This document shows, piece after piece, positions 9,821 to 17,910 of a DNA stretch of 64,000 bases (position 1 is its first letter; the number at the start of each line of letters is the position of its first letter). Under the pieces are notes generated by a model. That model searched no databases, was not told the origin of the DNA, and saw only the letters and a program-made list of their open reading frames with translations. The position numbers were made by a program, and so were the translations under genes. This stretch comes from Massilia agilis (GTDB lineage Bacteria; Pseudomonadota; Gammaproteobacteria; Burkholderiales; Burkholderiaceae_D): contig NZ_JANUHB010000007.1 of assembly GCF_024756255.1 (NCBI RefSeq), forward strand, positions 62,001-126,000, written 5' to 3'.

Positions 9821-9901
9821 CGTCGTTCCCGCGCAGGCGGGAACCCATAGATCGCGTGCCAATTCGCTCAGCATGGGTTCCCGCCTGCGCGGGAACGACG
9901 G
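9821..9901. repeat. Interspersed repeat family A, copy 1
   Basis: Two inverted arms, each itself a hairpin (TTCCCGC-N4-GCGGGAA), flank a short variable middle. It has a REP/BIME-like layout, sits right after astE, and may end the ast transcript. Other copies: 37544, 41275, 45703, 54978, 58465 and 62887. Confidence 0.85.
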
Positions 9902-9990
9902 GTTTTACACTATTGGTGCATTCCGGTGCACCCACAGCAGACTTCTCCCGTGCGCGCTAGACTAGCTGTTTCGCAAACACGGGAGTCTTC

Positions 9991-11109
9991 ATGAGCAAGC
10001 TTTTCACGCCCATCGCACTCGGCCCGCTGCAACTGGAAAACCGCATCGCGATCGCGCCGATGTGCCAGTACTCGGCCGACGGCAACGGCATGGCCACCGA
10101 CTGGCACACCATCCATCTCGGCCACTTGGCGCTGTCGGGCGCGGGGCTGTTGATCATCGAGGCGACCGCCGTCACGCAGGAAGGCCGTATCTCGCCGGAT
10201 GACCTGGGCCTGTGGTCGGACGCGCATGCACAGGCGCTCAAGCCTGCCATCGAATCGATGCGCCGCTATTCGCCGATCAAGATCGCCATCCAGCTTGGCC
10301 ATGCCGGGCGCAAGGCGTCGAGCGAAGTACCGTGGCAGGGCGGCGCCAACCTGCCGGTGGATAATCCGCGCGGCTGGCAGACCGTTGCGCCGTCCGCGCT
10401 CCCGCATGCCGAAGGCGACACCGTGCCGGTGGCGCTGGACAAGGAAGGGCTGGCGCGCATCAAGGAAGGCTTTGCCGCCGCGGCCCGGCGCGCCCATGTG
10501 CTGGGACTGGACGCCATCGAGCTGCACGGCGCCCACGGCTACCTGCTGCACCAGTTCATGTCGCCGCTGTCGAACCGGCGCACCGACGAATACGGCGGAT
10601 CGCTGGAAAACCGCATCCGCTTCCCGCTGGAGGTGTTCAAGGCCGTGCGCGACGCCGTGCCGGCGCCGATGGTGGTCGGCATGCGCATTTCGGCCACCGA
10701 CTGGGTCGAGGGCGGCTGGGACCTGGAGCAGAGCCTCGTGTTGACCAGGGAGCTGGAAAAACTGGGCTGCCAGTTCATCCACGTATCCAGCGGCGGCCTG
10801 TCGCCGCAGCAGAAGATTCCGCTCGGCCCGGGCTACCAGATCGACTTCGCGGCCCGCGTCAAGGCCGAGACCAGCATGCCGACCATCGGCGTGGGCCTGA
10901 TCACCGAGCCGTTGCAGGCCGAGACGATCATCCAGTCGGGCCAGGCCGACATGGTGGCGCTGGCGCGCGCGATCCTGTACGACCCGCGCTGGCCGTGGCA
11001 CGCCGCCGCGGAGCTGGGCGCGCAGGTGTCGGCGCCGCCGCAGTACTGGCGTTCGCAGCCGCACCAGCTCAAGAACCTGTTCGGGCCGACCAAGCTGGGG
11101 CAGCGCTGA
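9991..11109 (+). CDS. NADH:flavin oxidoreductase, old yellow enzyme family (YqjM-like)
   Basis: FMN-dependent ene-reductase of 372 residues with a TIM-barrel fold, predicted cytoplasmic. APMCQYSA near residue 25 has the Cys typical of the YqjM (thermophilic-like) subclass. ELHGAHGYLLHQF supplies the substrate-binding His pair, and SNRRTDEYGGSLENR is the family signature. Such enzymes reduce activated C=C bonds of enones, maleimides or nitro compounds; the physiological substrate cannot be read from sequence. CGGGAG stands before the ATG. It is monocistronic, between repeat copies A1 and B1. Confidence 0.9.
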   Translation: MSKLFTPIALGPLQLENRIAIAPMCQYSADGNGMATDWHTIHLGHLALSGAGLLIIEATAVTQEGRISPDDLGLWSDAHAQALKPAIESMRRYSPIKIAIQLGHAGRKASSEVPWQGGANLPVDNPRGWQTVAPSALPHAEGDTVPVALDKEGLARIKEGFAAAARRAHVLGLDAIELHGAHGYLLHQFMSPLSNRRTDEYGGSLENRIRFPLEVFKAVRDAVPAPMVVGMRISATDWVEGGWDLEQSLVLTRELEKLGCQFIHVSSGGLSPQQKIPLGPGYQIDFAARVKAETSMPTIGVGLITEPLQAETIIQSGQADMVALARAILYDPRWPWHAAAELGAQVSAPPQYWRSQPHQLKNLFGPTKLGQR

Positions 11110-11112
11110 CAG

Positions 11113-11186
11113 GTAGGGTGGGCACTCGTGCCCACGCGGCCGATCACGCGCCGCATGTGCCGCGTGGGCTCGAGAGCCCACCCTAC
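11113..11186. repeat. Interspersed repeat family B, copy 1
   Basis: The outer arms begin GTAGGGTGGGC and end GCCCACCCTAC. Each arm is a hairpin, with tips CACTCGTG (left) and CTCGAGAG (right). It lies just after the old-yellow-enzyme gene. Other copies: 12214 (half), 17824, 33615, 44272 and 52779. Confidence 0.85.
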
Positions 11187-11337
11187 GTGGGTCATCTCCA
11201 CTGGTCCGCACTTTTGACGCTTCAGCACGCAAATCCTGCAGCTCGTCGCAACGACGATGCGGCGTGACGGGGGGCTGGTTAAAGTGACAGCATGGTCCTT
11301 GAGGCCAGCTGATACAAATAACGAAAAAGGCCCCCTC

Positions 11338-12198
11338 ATGCGCAAACTGATTTCCATCGCCTGCCTCGCTGTCCTGGGCGGGTGCGCCATCATCGTCAGC
11401 CCCAACGATGGCGACGTTCACGTCCGTACTGCCTTCAGCAGCGACCCCGCTGTCGAAGGCAACGGCATTTCTGCGCGCGACGAGCGCGTGATCGGCAGCT
11501 TCCAGCACCTGCGCGTGAACGGCGCGATGGTGGTCGACGTGCGCGTCGGCCCCGCGCCTTCGCTGGTGGTGGAGGCCGATTCGAACCTGCTGCCGCTGAT
11601 CCATACCGACAGCAGCGGCGACACCCTGAACATCTACGCCGACCGCATCCGCAGCCGCAATCCGGTCCACATCACCTACACGGTGCCGCGCCTGACCGAG
11701 CTGCATTCGAACGGATCGGGCCGCGTTACCGTGCTGGGCCTGAACGGCGCGCCGCTGAGCGTGCAATTGAACGGCTCCGGTGCGGTGGAGCTGGCCGGCG
11801 ACGTCGACCAGTTCGATGCGCGCCTGAACGGGTCGGGCCGGCTGGATGCAAGCCGCCTGCGCTCGGCCGGCGCGGAACTGAAGGTGAATGGGTCGGGCAG
11901 CCTGATCGCCGGCGAACTGCGTGGTGACCATGCGACGATCGGCATCCACGGCTCGGGCCAGGTGCAGGCACGCGGCATGGTGCGTGTGCTGAACGTGCGC
12001 ACCACCGGATCGGGTAACGCGGAACTGGAAGGCTTGACGAGCGATCGCGCCGACCTGTCCACCAGCGGCTCGGGCGGCATTTACGCCAACGTGCGCCAAA
12101 CGCTGCTGGCACAGACCACCGGCTCGGGGCCGATCCGCGTGCGCGGCAATCCGGCGGAGCGCAATATCAGCGGCAAGTCGGTGCGGCTGGTCGACTGA
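11338..12198 (+). CDS. Exported lipoprotein with GIN domain (DUF2807)
   Basis: 286 residues from the ATG at 11338. A type II signal with lipobox LGGC puts the lipidated Cys at residue 16. The rest is one head-GIN domain: a regularly spaced NGSG/HGSG/TGSG repeat every 18-25 residues, as expected of a right-handed beta-helix. GIN-domain proteins are common, surface or periplasmic, and of unknown function. An upstream in-frame start would bury the signal peptide, so it was not chosen. No partner gene is apparent; the next gene (hmp) is convergent. Confidence 0.8.
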   Translation: MRKLISIACLAVLGGCAIIVSPNDGDVHVRTAFSSDPAVEGNGISARDERVIGSFQHLRVNGAMVVDVRVGPAPSLVVEADSNLLPLIHTDSSGDTLNIYADRIRSRNPVHITYTVPRLTELHSNGSGRVTVLGLNGAPLSVQLNGSGAVELAGDVDQFDARLNGSGRLDASRLRSAGAELKVNGSGSLIAGELRGDHATIGIHGSGQVQARGMVRVLNVRTTGSGNAELEGLTSDRADLSTSGSGGIYANVRQTLLAQTTGSGPIRVRGNPAERNISGKSVRLVD

Positions 12199-12213
12199 AC
12201 GGCTTTGGTTGGC

Positions 12214-12243
12214 CGCGTGGGCAGGAGGACCTGCCCACCCTAC
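12214..12243. repeat. Half copy of repeat family B
   Basis: A single arm with stem GTGGGCAGG/CCTGCCCAC, ending in CCCTAC, between the convergent GIN-domain gene and hmp. It may serve as a bidirectional transcript end. Confidence 0.7.
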
Positions 12244-12245
12244 AT

Positions 12246-13439
12246 TTACAGCAGGTTGTCGAGCAGGTCCGGCCCGAACACTTCGCGGTGCAGGCGTGCG
12301 GCCGGGGCGCCGGCGGCCAGCAGCGCGTTCCACTGCTCCTGCATGAACGGCAGCGGACCGCACATGTACACGTTGGTCTCCGACAGCGGCCACCCGGGCA
12401 GCCGGGCCAGGTCCATCCGTCCCGGCAGCGCCGTGGCGTCGCTGCCCACCTCTTCATAGAACGTCACCACGTGCAGGTAGGGCATGCGCGCCTTGGCCGC
12501 CGCGATGTCGGCCTGGTGCGCGTGATGCGCCGCATCGACGGCTGCGTGCGCAAAGATCACGCGGCGCTCGGGGTTCACCTGGGCGATGCGGTCGAGCGCC
12601 GCGATCATCGGCGTGATGCCCACGCCGGCCGACAGCAGCACCACCGGGTCGATCGACTCGGTGTCCGGAGTGAATTCGCCAAACGGGTGGGTCACCTGCA
12701 GTACGCTGCCAGGCTTGACGTTCGCGTGGATCCAGTTCGACACCGCGCCGGCCGGCACGCCGCCGGCGCCGTCCTCGCGCTTGACCGAAATGCGCAGGCT
12801 GTCCTGGCCCGGTGCGTCCGACAGGCTGTATTGGCGCAGCTGGCGGCGCCCGTCGCCGAAGTCCACGGCCACGCTCACGTACTGGCCGGCGGCGAACGGT
12901 GGCAGTGGTGCGCCATCTTCCGGCACCAGGCGGATCGACAGCACGGTTTCGCTCTCGCGGGTGACGCCGGTGACGCGCATGGCGCGGGTTTCGCCCGCCG
13001 CGACGCCTGCTTCGTCGTACATCGCGCGCTCGGCGTCCACCAGCAGCGTGGCCAGCGACCCGTAGGCCTCGGCCCAGGCGGCGATCAGTTCGGGCGTGGC
13101 CGCTTCGCCCAGCACTTCCTTGATCGCGCCCAGCAGGTGGTGGCCCACGATCGGATAGTGTTCGGCCTTGATGCCGACCGAGGCGTGCTTGTGCACGATG
13201 CGCTTGACCACCGGCCCGAGGGCGGCGGCATTGTCGATGTTGGCCGCGTAGGCAAACACGGCCGAGGCGAGCGATTGCTGCTGCTTCCCGGCAGCCTGGT
13301 TGCCCATATTGAACAGGTTGGTCAGTTCAGGATGGGCGGCAAACATGTTGCGGTAGAAGGTGGTCGTGATGGCCAGGCCGTGCTCTCGCAGGACCGGCAC
13401 GCTGGCGTCGATGTACGGACGCGATGCGGCGGAGATCAT
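12246..13439 (-). CDS. hmp: Flavohaemoprotein, nitric oxide dioxygenase
   Basis: Oxidises NO to nitrate with O2 and NAD(P)H in the cytoplasm. The 397 residues are the full family length. The globin domain (1-140) has Tyr29, Gln53 and the proximal haem His85 in their canonical places. It is followed by an FAD-binding domain with RQYSLS and an NAD-binding domain with LSAGVGITP. GAGGA precedes the ATG. The upstream region carries an NsrR-like site and a second palindrome. It fits functionally with the nos cluster 4 kb away: both deal with nitrogen oxides. Confidence 0.95.
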   Translation of the reverse strand: MISAASRPYIDASVPVLREHGLAITTTFYRNMFAAHPELTNLFNMGNQAAGKQQQSLASAVFAYAANIDNAAALGPVVKRIVHKHASVGIKAEHYPIVGHHLLGAIKEVLGEAATPELIAAWAEAYGSLATLLVDAERAMYDEAGVAAGETRAMRVTGVTRESETVLSIRLVPEDGAPLPPFAAGQYVSVAVDFGDGRRQLRQYSLSDAPGQDSLRISVKREDGAGGVPAGAVSNWIHANVKPGSVLQVTHPFGEFTPDTESIDPVVLLSAGVGITPMIAALDRIAQVNPERRVIFAHAAVDAAHHAHQADIAAAKARMPYLHVVTFYEEVGSDATALPGRMDLARLPGWPLSETNVYMCGPLPFMQEQWNALLAAGAPAARLHREVFGPDLLDNLL

Positions 13440-13458
13440 TCGAATTCCTCGATACGTT

Positions 13459-13473
13459 CATGCAATATGCATG
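13459..13473. promoter_or_regulatory. Palindrome in the hmp 5' untranslated region
   Basis: CATGCATATTGCATG (read on -) is a perfect inverted repeat about 20 nt before the hmp start. The half-site ATGCA matches the core of NsrR sites, but the spacing is shorter than in enterobacterial sites. It could be an accessory operator. Confidence 0.35.
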
Positions 13474-13538
13474 TTTTTGGACTGAAAAAATGCCCGCTGG
13501 TCATGGGCGAGCAGGGCAGGGGCAGGATTGTATCGCAA

Positions 13539-13561
13539 AAGATGCAGAACTTATGAATGTT
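13539..13561 (-). promoter_or_regulatory. Candidate NsrR operator and promoter of hmp
   Basis: On -, a 23-bp element matches 15 of the 22 defined positions of the enterobacterial NsrR consensus (11-1-11), with the right half ending TGCATCTT exactly. A -10-like TACAAT lies just downstream (about 13528-13533), so a bound repressor would cover the -35 region. NsrR control of hmp is established in proteobacteria; this site is inferred. Confidence 0.45.
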
Positions 13562-13597
13562 TAAGGAAAGTTTTTTCTTTCGCATGCGCATTACCCC

Positions 13598-13603
13598 TAT
13601 AAT
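13598..13603 (+). promoter_or_regulatory. -10 element for the APC permease gene
   Basis: An exact TATAAT, with a weak -35 (TTCTTT, 13575-13580) 17 bp upstream, lies about 60 bp before the TTG start of the permease. Confidence 0.5.
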
Positions 13604-13662
13604 CCGGGCTTTGGGCCGCGGAGATCCCGTTGCCTGCGACCAGCGCGACAAAAGGACACGCC

Positions 13663-15123
13663 TTGACGACGACACTGAGCCAAAAGCTGACCCGCACCAA
13701 AACCGCAGAGCGCACACTGGACGAGGGCCATGGCCACGACGGCAACCGGCTCGGTCGCACGCTGGGTTTGTTTCCGCTGACCATGATCGGTGTCGGGGCG
13801 ACCATCGGCACCGGCATTTTCTTCACCATGGTGGAGGCGGTGCCCAAGGCCGGGCCGTCGGTCGTACTGTCGTTCTTGCTGGCCGCGCTCACCGCCGGCC
13901 TGACGGCGCTGTGCTACGCCGAGCTGGCCGATCGCGTGCCCGCGTCCGGTTCCTCGTATTCGTTTGCCTACGCCACGGTGGGCGAATTCGGCGCCTTCGT
14001 GGTGGCGGCCTGCCTGCTGCTCGAATACGGCCTGGCGGCGTCGGCCACGGCGATCGGCTGGTCCGACTATTTGAACAATTTCCTGCACAACGCGGCGGGC
14101 TGGCAGATCCCCGAAGCGCTGCGCTCGCCGATGATCGTTTCCGGCAAGGCGGGCACGGAATTCCATTTCGGCCACATCAACCTGCCGCCCATCCTGCTGG
14201 TGGTGCTGTGCTGCGTGCTGCTGATCCGCGGCACGCGCGAGTCGGCCACCACCAACGCGATCATGGTGCTGATCAAGCTGGCGATCCTGGTGTTCTTCTC
14301 GGTGATCGCCTTCAGCGGCTTTAACATCAACAACTTCCATCCGTTCTTCGCGGGCACCAAGGGGCTGGGCGACATGGCAGGCGTGACGGCGGCCGCCGGC
14401 ACCGTGTTCTTTTCGTTCATCGGCCTGGACACCATTGCCACGGCGGGCGAGGAAACCAGGAACCCGACCCGCGACGTTCCGATCGGCATTCTGCTGGCGC
14501 TGGGCATCGTGACGGTGTTCTATATGCTGGTGGCGGTGGCAGCGCTCGGCGCCCAGCCGGCCGCCCTGTTCGAAGGGCAGGAGGCGGGACTGTCGGTGAT
14601 CCTGCAGAACGTGACCGGCCAGGCCTGGCCGGCGCTGATTCTGTCGGCAGGCGCGGTGATCTCGGTGTTTTCGGTGACGCTGGTGACGATCTACGGCCAG
14701 ACCCGCATCCTGTACGCGATCAGCCGCGATGGCCTGATCCCCAAGACCTTCCAGACCGTCAACCCGCGCACGCTGGCGCCGGTGAGCAACACCGTGATCG
14801 TGTCGGTCGTGGTCGGCATCGTGGCCGGCCTGGTCGATTCGACCTTCCTGTGGGACATGGTAAGCATGGGCACGCTGACCGCGTTCATCGTGGTCTCGAT
14901 CGCGGTGCCGGTGATCCGCAAGAAGCAGGGCGAGGGCGTACGCAAGGGCTTCCGCGTGCCGTTCGGGCCCTATGTCGTGCCCGGGCTGTCGATCCTGGCC
15001 TGCCTGTACATCATGAAGGACCTGTCGCACACCACCTTCCGCGTGTTCGCGATCTGGATGACGGTGGCGATCATTACCTACTTCGTGTATGGCGTGCGCA
15101 ACAGCCGGCTGAACCACCGCTAA
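13663..15123 (+). CDS. APC superfamily amino-acid permease
   Basis: 486 residues and about 12 membrane segments. The N-terminal APC signature is LGLFPLTMIGVGATIGTGIF, and GEETRNPTRDVPIG is the conserved loop of the cationic/broad amino-acid transporter branch (YfnA/CAT-like). It imports amino acids at the inner membrane; the exact substrate is unknown. The start is taken as TTG at 13663 because AAAGGA lies six bases before it; the TTG at 13630 has no ribosome site. Closeness to an arginine-catabolic operon is suggestive only. Confidence 0.82.
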   Translation: MTTTLSQKLTRTKTAERTLDEGHGHDGNRLGRTLGLFPLTMIGVGATIGTGIFFTMVEAVPKAGPSVVLSFLLAALTAGLTALCYAELADRVPASGSSYSFAYATVGEFGAFVVAACLLLEYGLAASATAIGWSDYLNNFLHNAAGWQIPEALRSPMIVSGKAGTEFHFGHINLPPILLVVLCCVLLIRGTRESATTNAIMVLIKLAILVFFSVIAFSGFNINNFHPFFAGTKGLGDMAGVTAAAGTVFFSFIGLDTIATAGEETRNPTRDVPIGILLALGIVTVFYMLVAVAALGAQPAALFEGQEAGLSVILQNVTGQAWPALILSAGAVISVFSVTLVTIYGQTRILYAISRDGLIPKTFQTVNPRTLAPVSNTVIVSVVVGIVAGLVDSTFLWDMVSMGTLTAFIVVSIAVPVIRKKQGEGVRKGFRVPFGPYVVPGLSILACLYIMKDLSHTTFRVFAIWMTVAIITYFVYGVRNSRLNHR

Positions 15124-15129
15124 GCGGCG

Positions 15130-15771
15130 TCAGGCCGCCCACTCGGCCACGCCTTCCTGCAGCTGGACGGCGTCGATGCCGTGCCGGCGCAGCAGGCGCA
15201 CGGCGTCGGCCGACATCAGGCAAAACGGCCCGCGGCAATAGGCGATCACCGGCTTGTCCCGGGGCAGCTCGGACAGCCGCGTTTTCAGCTCCGCGACGGG
15301 CATCGAGCGCGCAAACGGCAAGTGGCCTGCCTCGAATTCTTCGGCGGGCCGCACGTCGATCACCACCACGTCGCCACGCCGTGCCTTGGCCAGCAGGTCG
15401 TCGCGGCTGTTGCCTTCCCATTCATGCGTGGCCGCGCGCAGGCCGCGCAGCGCTTCCTGCAATTCGAACAGGCGGTCTTCGGCCAGCAGCCTGATCGCCA
15501 CCCAGAAGCGGGCGACATCTTCGCTTGCCAGGCGGTAGAGGACAAAGCGTCCCTGGCGCTCGGCATCGACCAGGCGCGCCGCCTTCAGTTCCTTCAGGTG
15601 CGCACTGGCCAGCTTGACGCTGATGCCCGCGTCCTGCGCCAGCACTTCCACCGTCTTGGGCGACTGGCACAGCAGTTCGAGCAGCTCCAGCCGCTTTGGA
15701 CTGGCCGCCGCCTTGCCGATGCGCGCCACTTGCTCGTAGAGCGCGTCCTTGATGCTTCGATTCGTTGTCAT
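15130..15771 (-). CDS. ArsR-family regulator fused to a rhodanese domain
   Basis: 213 residues. Residues 10-95 form a winged-helix ArsR/SmtB domain (ISVKLASAHLKELKAARLV is the recognition region). Residues 125-213 form a rhodanese domain with active-site loop CRGPFC, catalytic Cys179 and a second Cys183. The HTH domain has one Cys (Cys35) and no ArsR-type CxC metal motif. In E. coli the comparable functions sit in separate genes (ygaV, ygaP). A sulfane-sulfur or redox signal read by the rhodanese domain is therefore plausible but inferred. The ATG at 15771 gives the normal N-terminus. It is divergent from an MFS exporter, with an inverted repeat between the two. Confidence 0.88.
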   Translation of the reverse strand: MTTNRSIKDALYEQVARIGKAAASPKRLELLELLCQSPKTVEVLAQDAGISVKLASAHLKELKAARLVDAERQGRFVLYRLASEDVARFWVAIRLLAEDRLFELQEALRGLRAATHEWEGNSRDDLLAKARRGDVVVIDVRPAEEFEAGHLPFARSMPVAELKTRLSELPRDKPVIAYCRGPFCLMSADAVRLLRRHGIDAVQLQEGVAEWAA

Positions 15772-15847
15772 GCGAGTAGTCTCGGCAATGCCGGGCACGG
15801 GGTCAAGTGCCGGCCGGGTTGACGTGCCGTACAGGGGTGGCTTACAT

Positions 15848-15873
15848 TATATTCTAATAATCGTTGGAATATA
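15848..15873. promoter_or_regulatory. Inverted repeat between the ArsR-rhodanese gene and the MFS gene
   Basis: TATATTC and GAATATA, 12 bp apart, in the only AT-rich stretch of the 111-bp divergent gap and 10 bp before the MFS ATG. Position and form suit the operator of the neighbouring ArsR-type regulator. Confidence 0.5.
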
Positions 15874-15882
15874 GGAGAGGCC

Positions 15883-17172
15883 ATGTCCGAGGCAGTCCCG
15901 CGCAATCTCGCGCCCCGGCCAGTCAAGCACGCGCTGCAACTGGGGCTGAAGGCCAACTGGCGCCAGTTCGCGCTGCTGGTCCTGGTCAACGCCTTTGTCG
16001 GCGCCATGGTGGGGATGGAGCGCGCCATCCTGCCGGCCATCGCGGAACAGGAATTCCGGCTGGTCGCGCATTCCGCGATCCTCGCCTTCATCGTCGTGTT
16101 TGGCGTTTCGAAGGCGCTCACCAACTATGTTGCCGGGCGCTTTTCGGACGCGTTCGGCCGCAAGGCGATCCTGGTTGCCGGCTGGCTGTGCGCGGTGCCG
16201 GTGCCGTTCATGCTGATGTGGGCGCCGTCGTGGAACTGGATCCTGGCCGCCAATGCGCTGCTGGGCATCAGCCAGGGCCTGACGTGGTCCACCACCGTGA
16301 TCATGAAGATCGACCTGGCCGGGCCCGCGAACCGCGGCACGGCGATGGGAATCAACGAGTTCGCCGGCTATTTCGCGGTGGGCGCCGCGGCGCTGGCCAG
16401 CGGCTGGCTGGCGGCGCGCTACGGCTTGCGGCCCGCACCGTTCTATCTGGGCGTGGCGTACGTCGTGCTTGGACTCGTGCTGTCGGTGGCGGCGGTGCGC
16501 GAGACGCGCGACTACGCGCACCACGAGGCCGGCGCGGCGGCGCCGGCGGCGCTGCCCTCGCAACGCGAGATCTTTGCGCGCACCACCTGGCGCGACCCCG
16601 ACCTGTCCTCGATCAGCCAGGCCGGCCTGGTGAACAATCTTAACGACGGCATGGCGTGGGGACTGTTCCCCCTCATCTTCGCGGCGGCCGGGTTGTCGCT
16701 GCCGCAGATCGGGGTACTGGCGGCGATCTATCCGGCGGTGTGGGGCGTATGCCAGCTGTTCACCGGGGCGCTTTCCGACCGCATCGGGCGCAAGGGCCTG
16801 ATCGTCGCCGGCATGTGGGTGCAAGCGCTGGGTATTGGGCTGATCGCCTTGGCCACGGCGTTCGCGTGGTTCGCTTCCGGCGCGGTGCTGCTTGGCGTTG
16901 GCACGGCCATGGTCTATCCAACCTTGCTGGCCGCGATCGGCGACGTAGTGAACCCGGCCTGGCGCGCCTCCACCGTCGGTGTCTATCGGCTCTGGCGCGA
17001 CCTCGGTTATGCGGTCGGCGCCTTGCTGTCGGGCCTGGTGGCGGACCGATTCGGCGTTCCCGTCGCGGTGTGGGTGGTGGCGGCTTTGACCTTCCTGTCC
17101 GGCCTGGTGGTGGCGGTGCGCATGCGTGAGACGCGGCACGCCGGAAAGGAGCGCGCCACTGCCAGGCGCTGA
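15883..17172 (+). CDS. MFS transporter
   Basis: 429 residues with about 12 membrane segments. The loop after segment 2 (GRFSDAFGRKAIL) and its repeat in the second half (GALSDRIGRKGLI) are classic major-facilitator motifs. AGGAGAGG precedes the ATG. It is probably an efflux or uptake system at the inner membrane controlled by the divergent ArsR-rhodanese protein; the substrate is unknown. Related pairs of ArsR-rhodanese and MFS genes suggest export of a toxic or sulfur-related compound, which is inference. Confidence 0.85.
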   Translation: MSEAVPRNLAPRPVKHALQLGLKANWRQFALLVLVNAFVGAMVGMERAILPAIAEQEFRLVAHSAILAFIVVFGVSKALTNYVAGRFSDAFGRKAILVAGWLCAVPVPFMLMWAPSWNWILAANALLGISQGLTWSTTVIMKIDLAGPANRGTAMGINEFAGYFAVGAAALASGWLAARYGLRPAPFYLGVAYVVLGLVLSVAAVRETRDYAHHEAGAAAPAALPSQREIFARTTWRDPDLSSISQAGLVNNLNDGMAWGLFPLIFAAAGLSLPQIGVLAAIYPAVWGVCQLFTGALSDRIGRKGLIVAGMWVQALGIGLIALATAFAWFASGAVLLGVGTAMVYPTLLAAIGDVVNPAWRASTVGVYRLWRDLGYAVGALLSGLVADRFGVPVAVWVVAALTFLSGLVVAVRMRETRHAGKERATARR

Positions 17173-17201
17173 AAGAAAAAGGCCGGGACATGCCCGGCCT
17201 T
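17172..17201 (-). terminator. Rho-independent terminator of the cytochrome c gene
   Basis: Stem AAGGCCGGG/CCCGGCCTT with a 5-nt loop, followed on - by TTTTTCTTTC. It lies between the convergent MFS and cytochrome genes. Confidence 0.8.
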
Positions 17202-17224
17202 GTGCGGTGCGTGCGTCGCGCCGA

Positions 17225-17545
17225 TCAGCTCGACTTCGACACCATGAAGTCGATCGCTGCCTGCACTTCGGCGTCTTTCAGCGCCGGGTTGCCGCCTTTG
17301 GACGGCATCATCTTGAAGCCTTCCAGCGCATGCTTGTACAGGGTCGGTTTGCCTTGCTTGATGCGCGGTGCCCAGCCGGCCTTGTCGCCGAGCTTGGGGG
17401 CGTTCAGCACGCCGCTGCCGTGGCACGAGACGCAGGTCGCGTTGTAGGTTTTTTCGCCGAGAGCGAGGTCGGGTTTGCCTGCGGCTTGGGCGCCGAATGC
17501 GGCCAGGCTGGCCACAGCCAGGATCACGAGCTTCGATACTTTCAT
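17225..17545 (-). CDS. Small periplasmic c-type cytochrome
   Basis: 106 residues from the ATG at 17545 (AAGGAA before it). A signal peptide ends at AFGAQA. There is one haem site, CVSCH, near residue 40, and an axial Met in KMMPSKGG. It resembles the cytochrome c5/c555 class of small electron carriers. It lies 366 bp downstream of nosX in the same direction, so it might supply electrons to N2O respiration, but it has its own leader and terminator. Confidence 0.88.
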   Translation of the reverse strand: MKVSKLVILAVASLAAFGAQAAGKPDLALGEKTYNATCVSCHGSGVLNAPKLGDKAGWAPRIKQGKPTLYKHALEGFKMMPSKGGNPALKDAEVQAAIDFMVSKSS

Positions 17546-17823
17546 GAAACGTTCCTTTTGATGCGGTTTTGGTTGCGGGATTCTGCAACTGTACATTGTC
17601 CCGGCGAATTGCCGCAAAAAAAATGAACCAAATCATGAAAAATGGAGGGACGGGTGTGGCCTTGCGTGTACGCCACACGTCCGCCGCGCTGCCGCCAGGC
17701 AGGACCACCAGCCCGCCGCGCGGCAGCGCGTTGACGCCTTCTTGTTTGAGTGGCATGCGTCTTCATCTTTGCACGCGATTCGCGCCGGTCCCTGTTTGAA
17801 CGCAAGCGAATGCATTCAGCAGG
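17546..17823. other. Intergenic stretch between the cytochrome c gene and repeat B3
   Basis: Of the 365 bases between the cytochrome c and nosX genes, the last 84 are repeat B3. The rest holds the cytochrome promoter region, including a T-rich tract near 17620 (on -), and no frame with a convincing ribosome site or codon pattern. I see no RNA gene in it. Confidence 0.5.
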
Positions 17824-17907
17824 GTAGGGTGGGCAGCTTTGCTGCCCACGCGTTCAAGCGGCGCGCGCTCTGGCTGGACGCGTGGGCAGCACAGCTGCCC
17901 ACCCTAC
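17824..17907. repeat. Interspersed repeat family B, copy 3
   Basis: Paired hairpins with tips CAGCTTTGCTG (left) and CAGCACAGCTG (right) between GTGGG/CCCAC stems. It ends four bases from the nosX stop codon and could shape the 3' end of the nos transcript. Confidence 0.85.
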
Positions 17908-17910
17908 GCG

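Noticed and set aside
9821..9901. Calling the paired-hairpin repeats intrinsic terminators
   Set aside because: They have no T-run on either side, and copies also lie inside gene rows (pnt operon, between ict and the PrpD-like gene). They may affect transcripts but are better called repeats.
17546..17823. A short protein gene between the cytochrome c gene and nosX
   Set aside because: Open frames exist on both strands, but none has a ribosome site, a plausible codon pattern or recognisable sequence.
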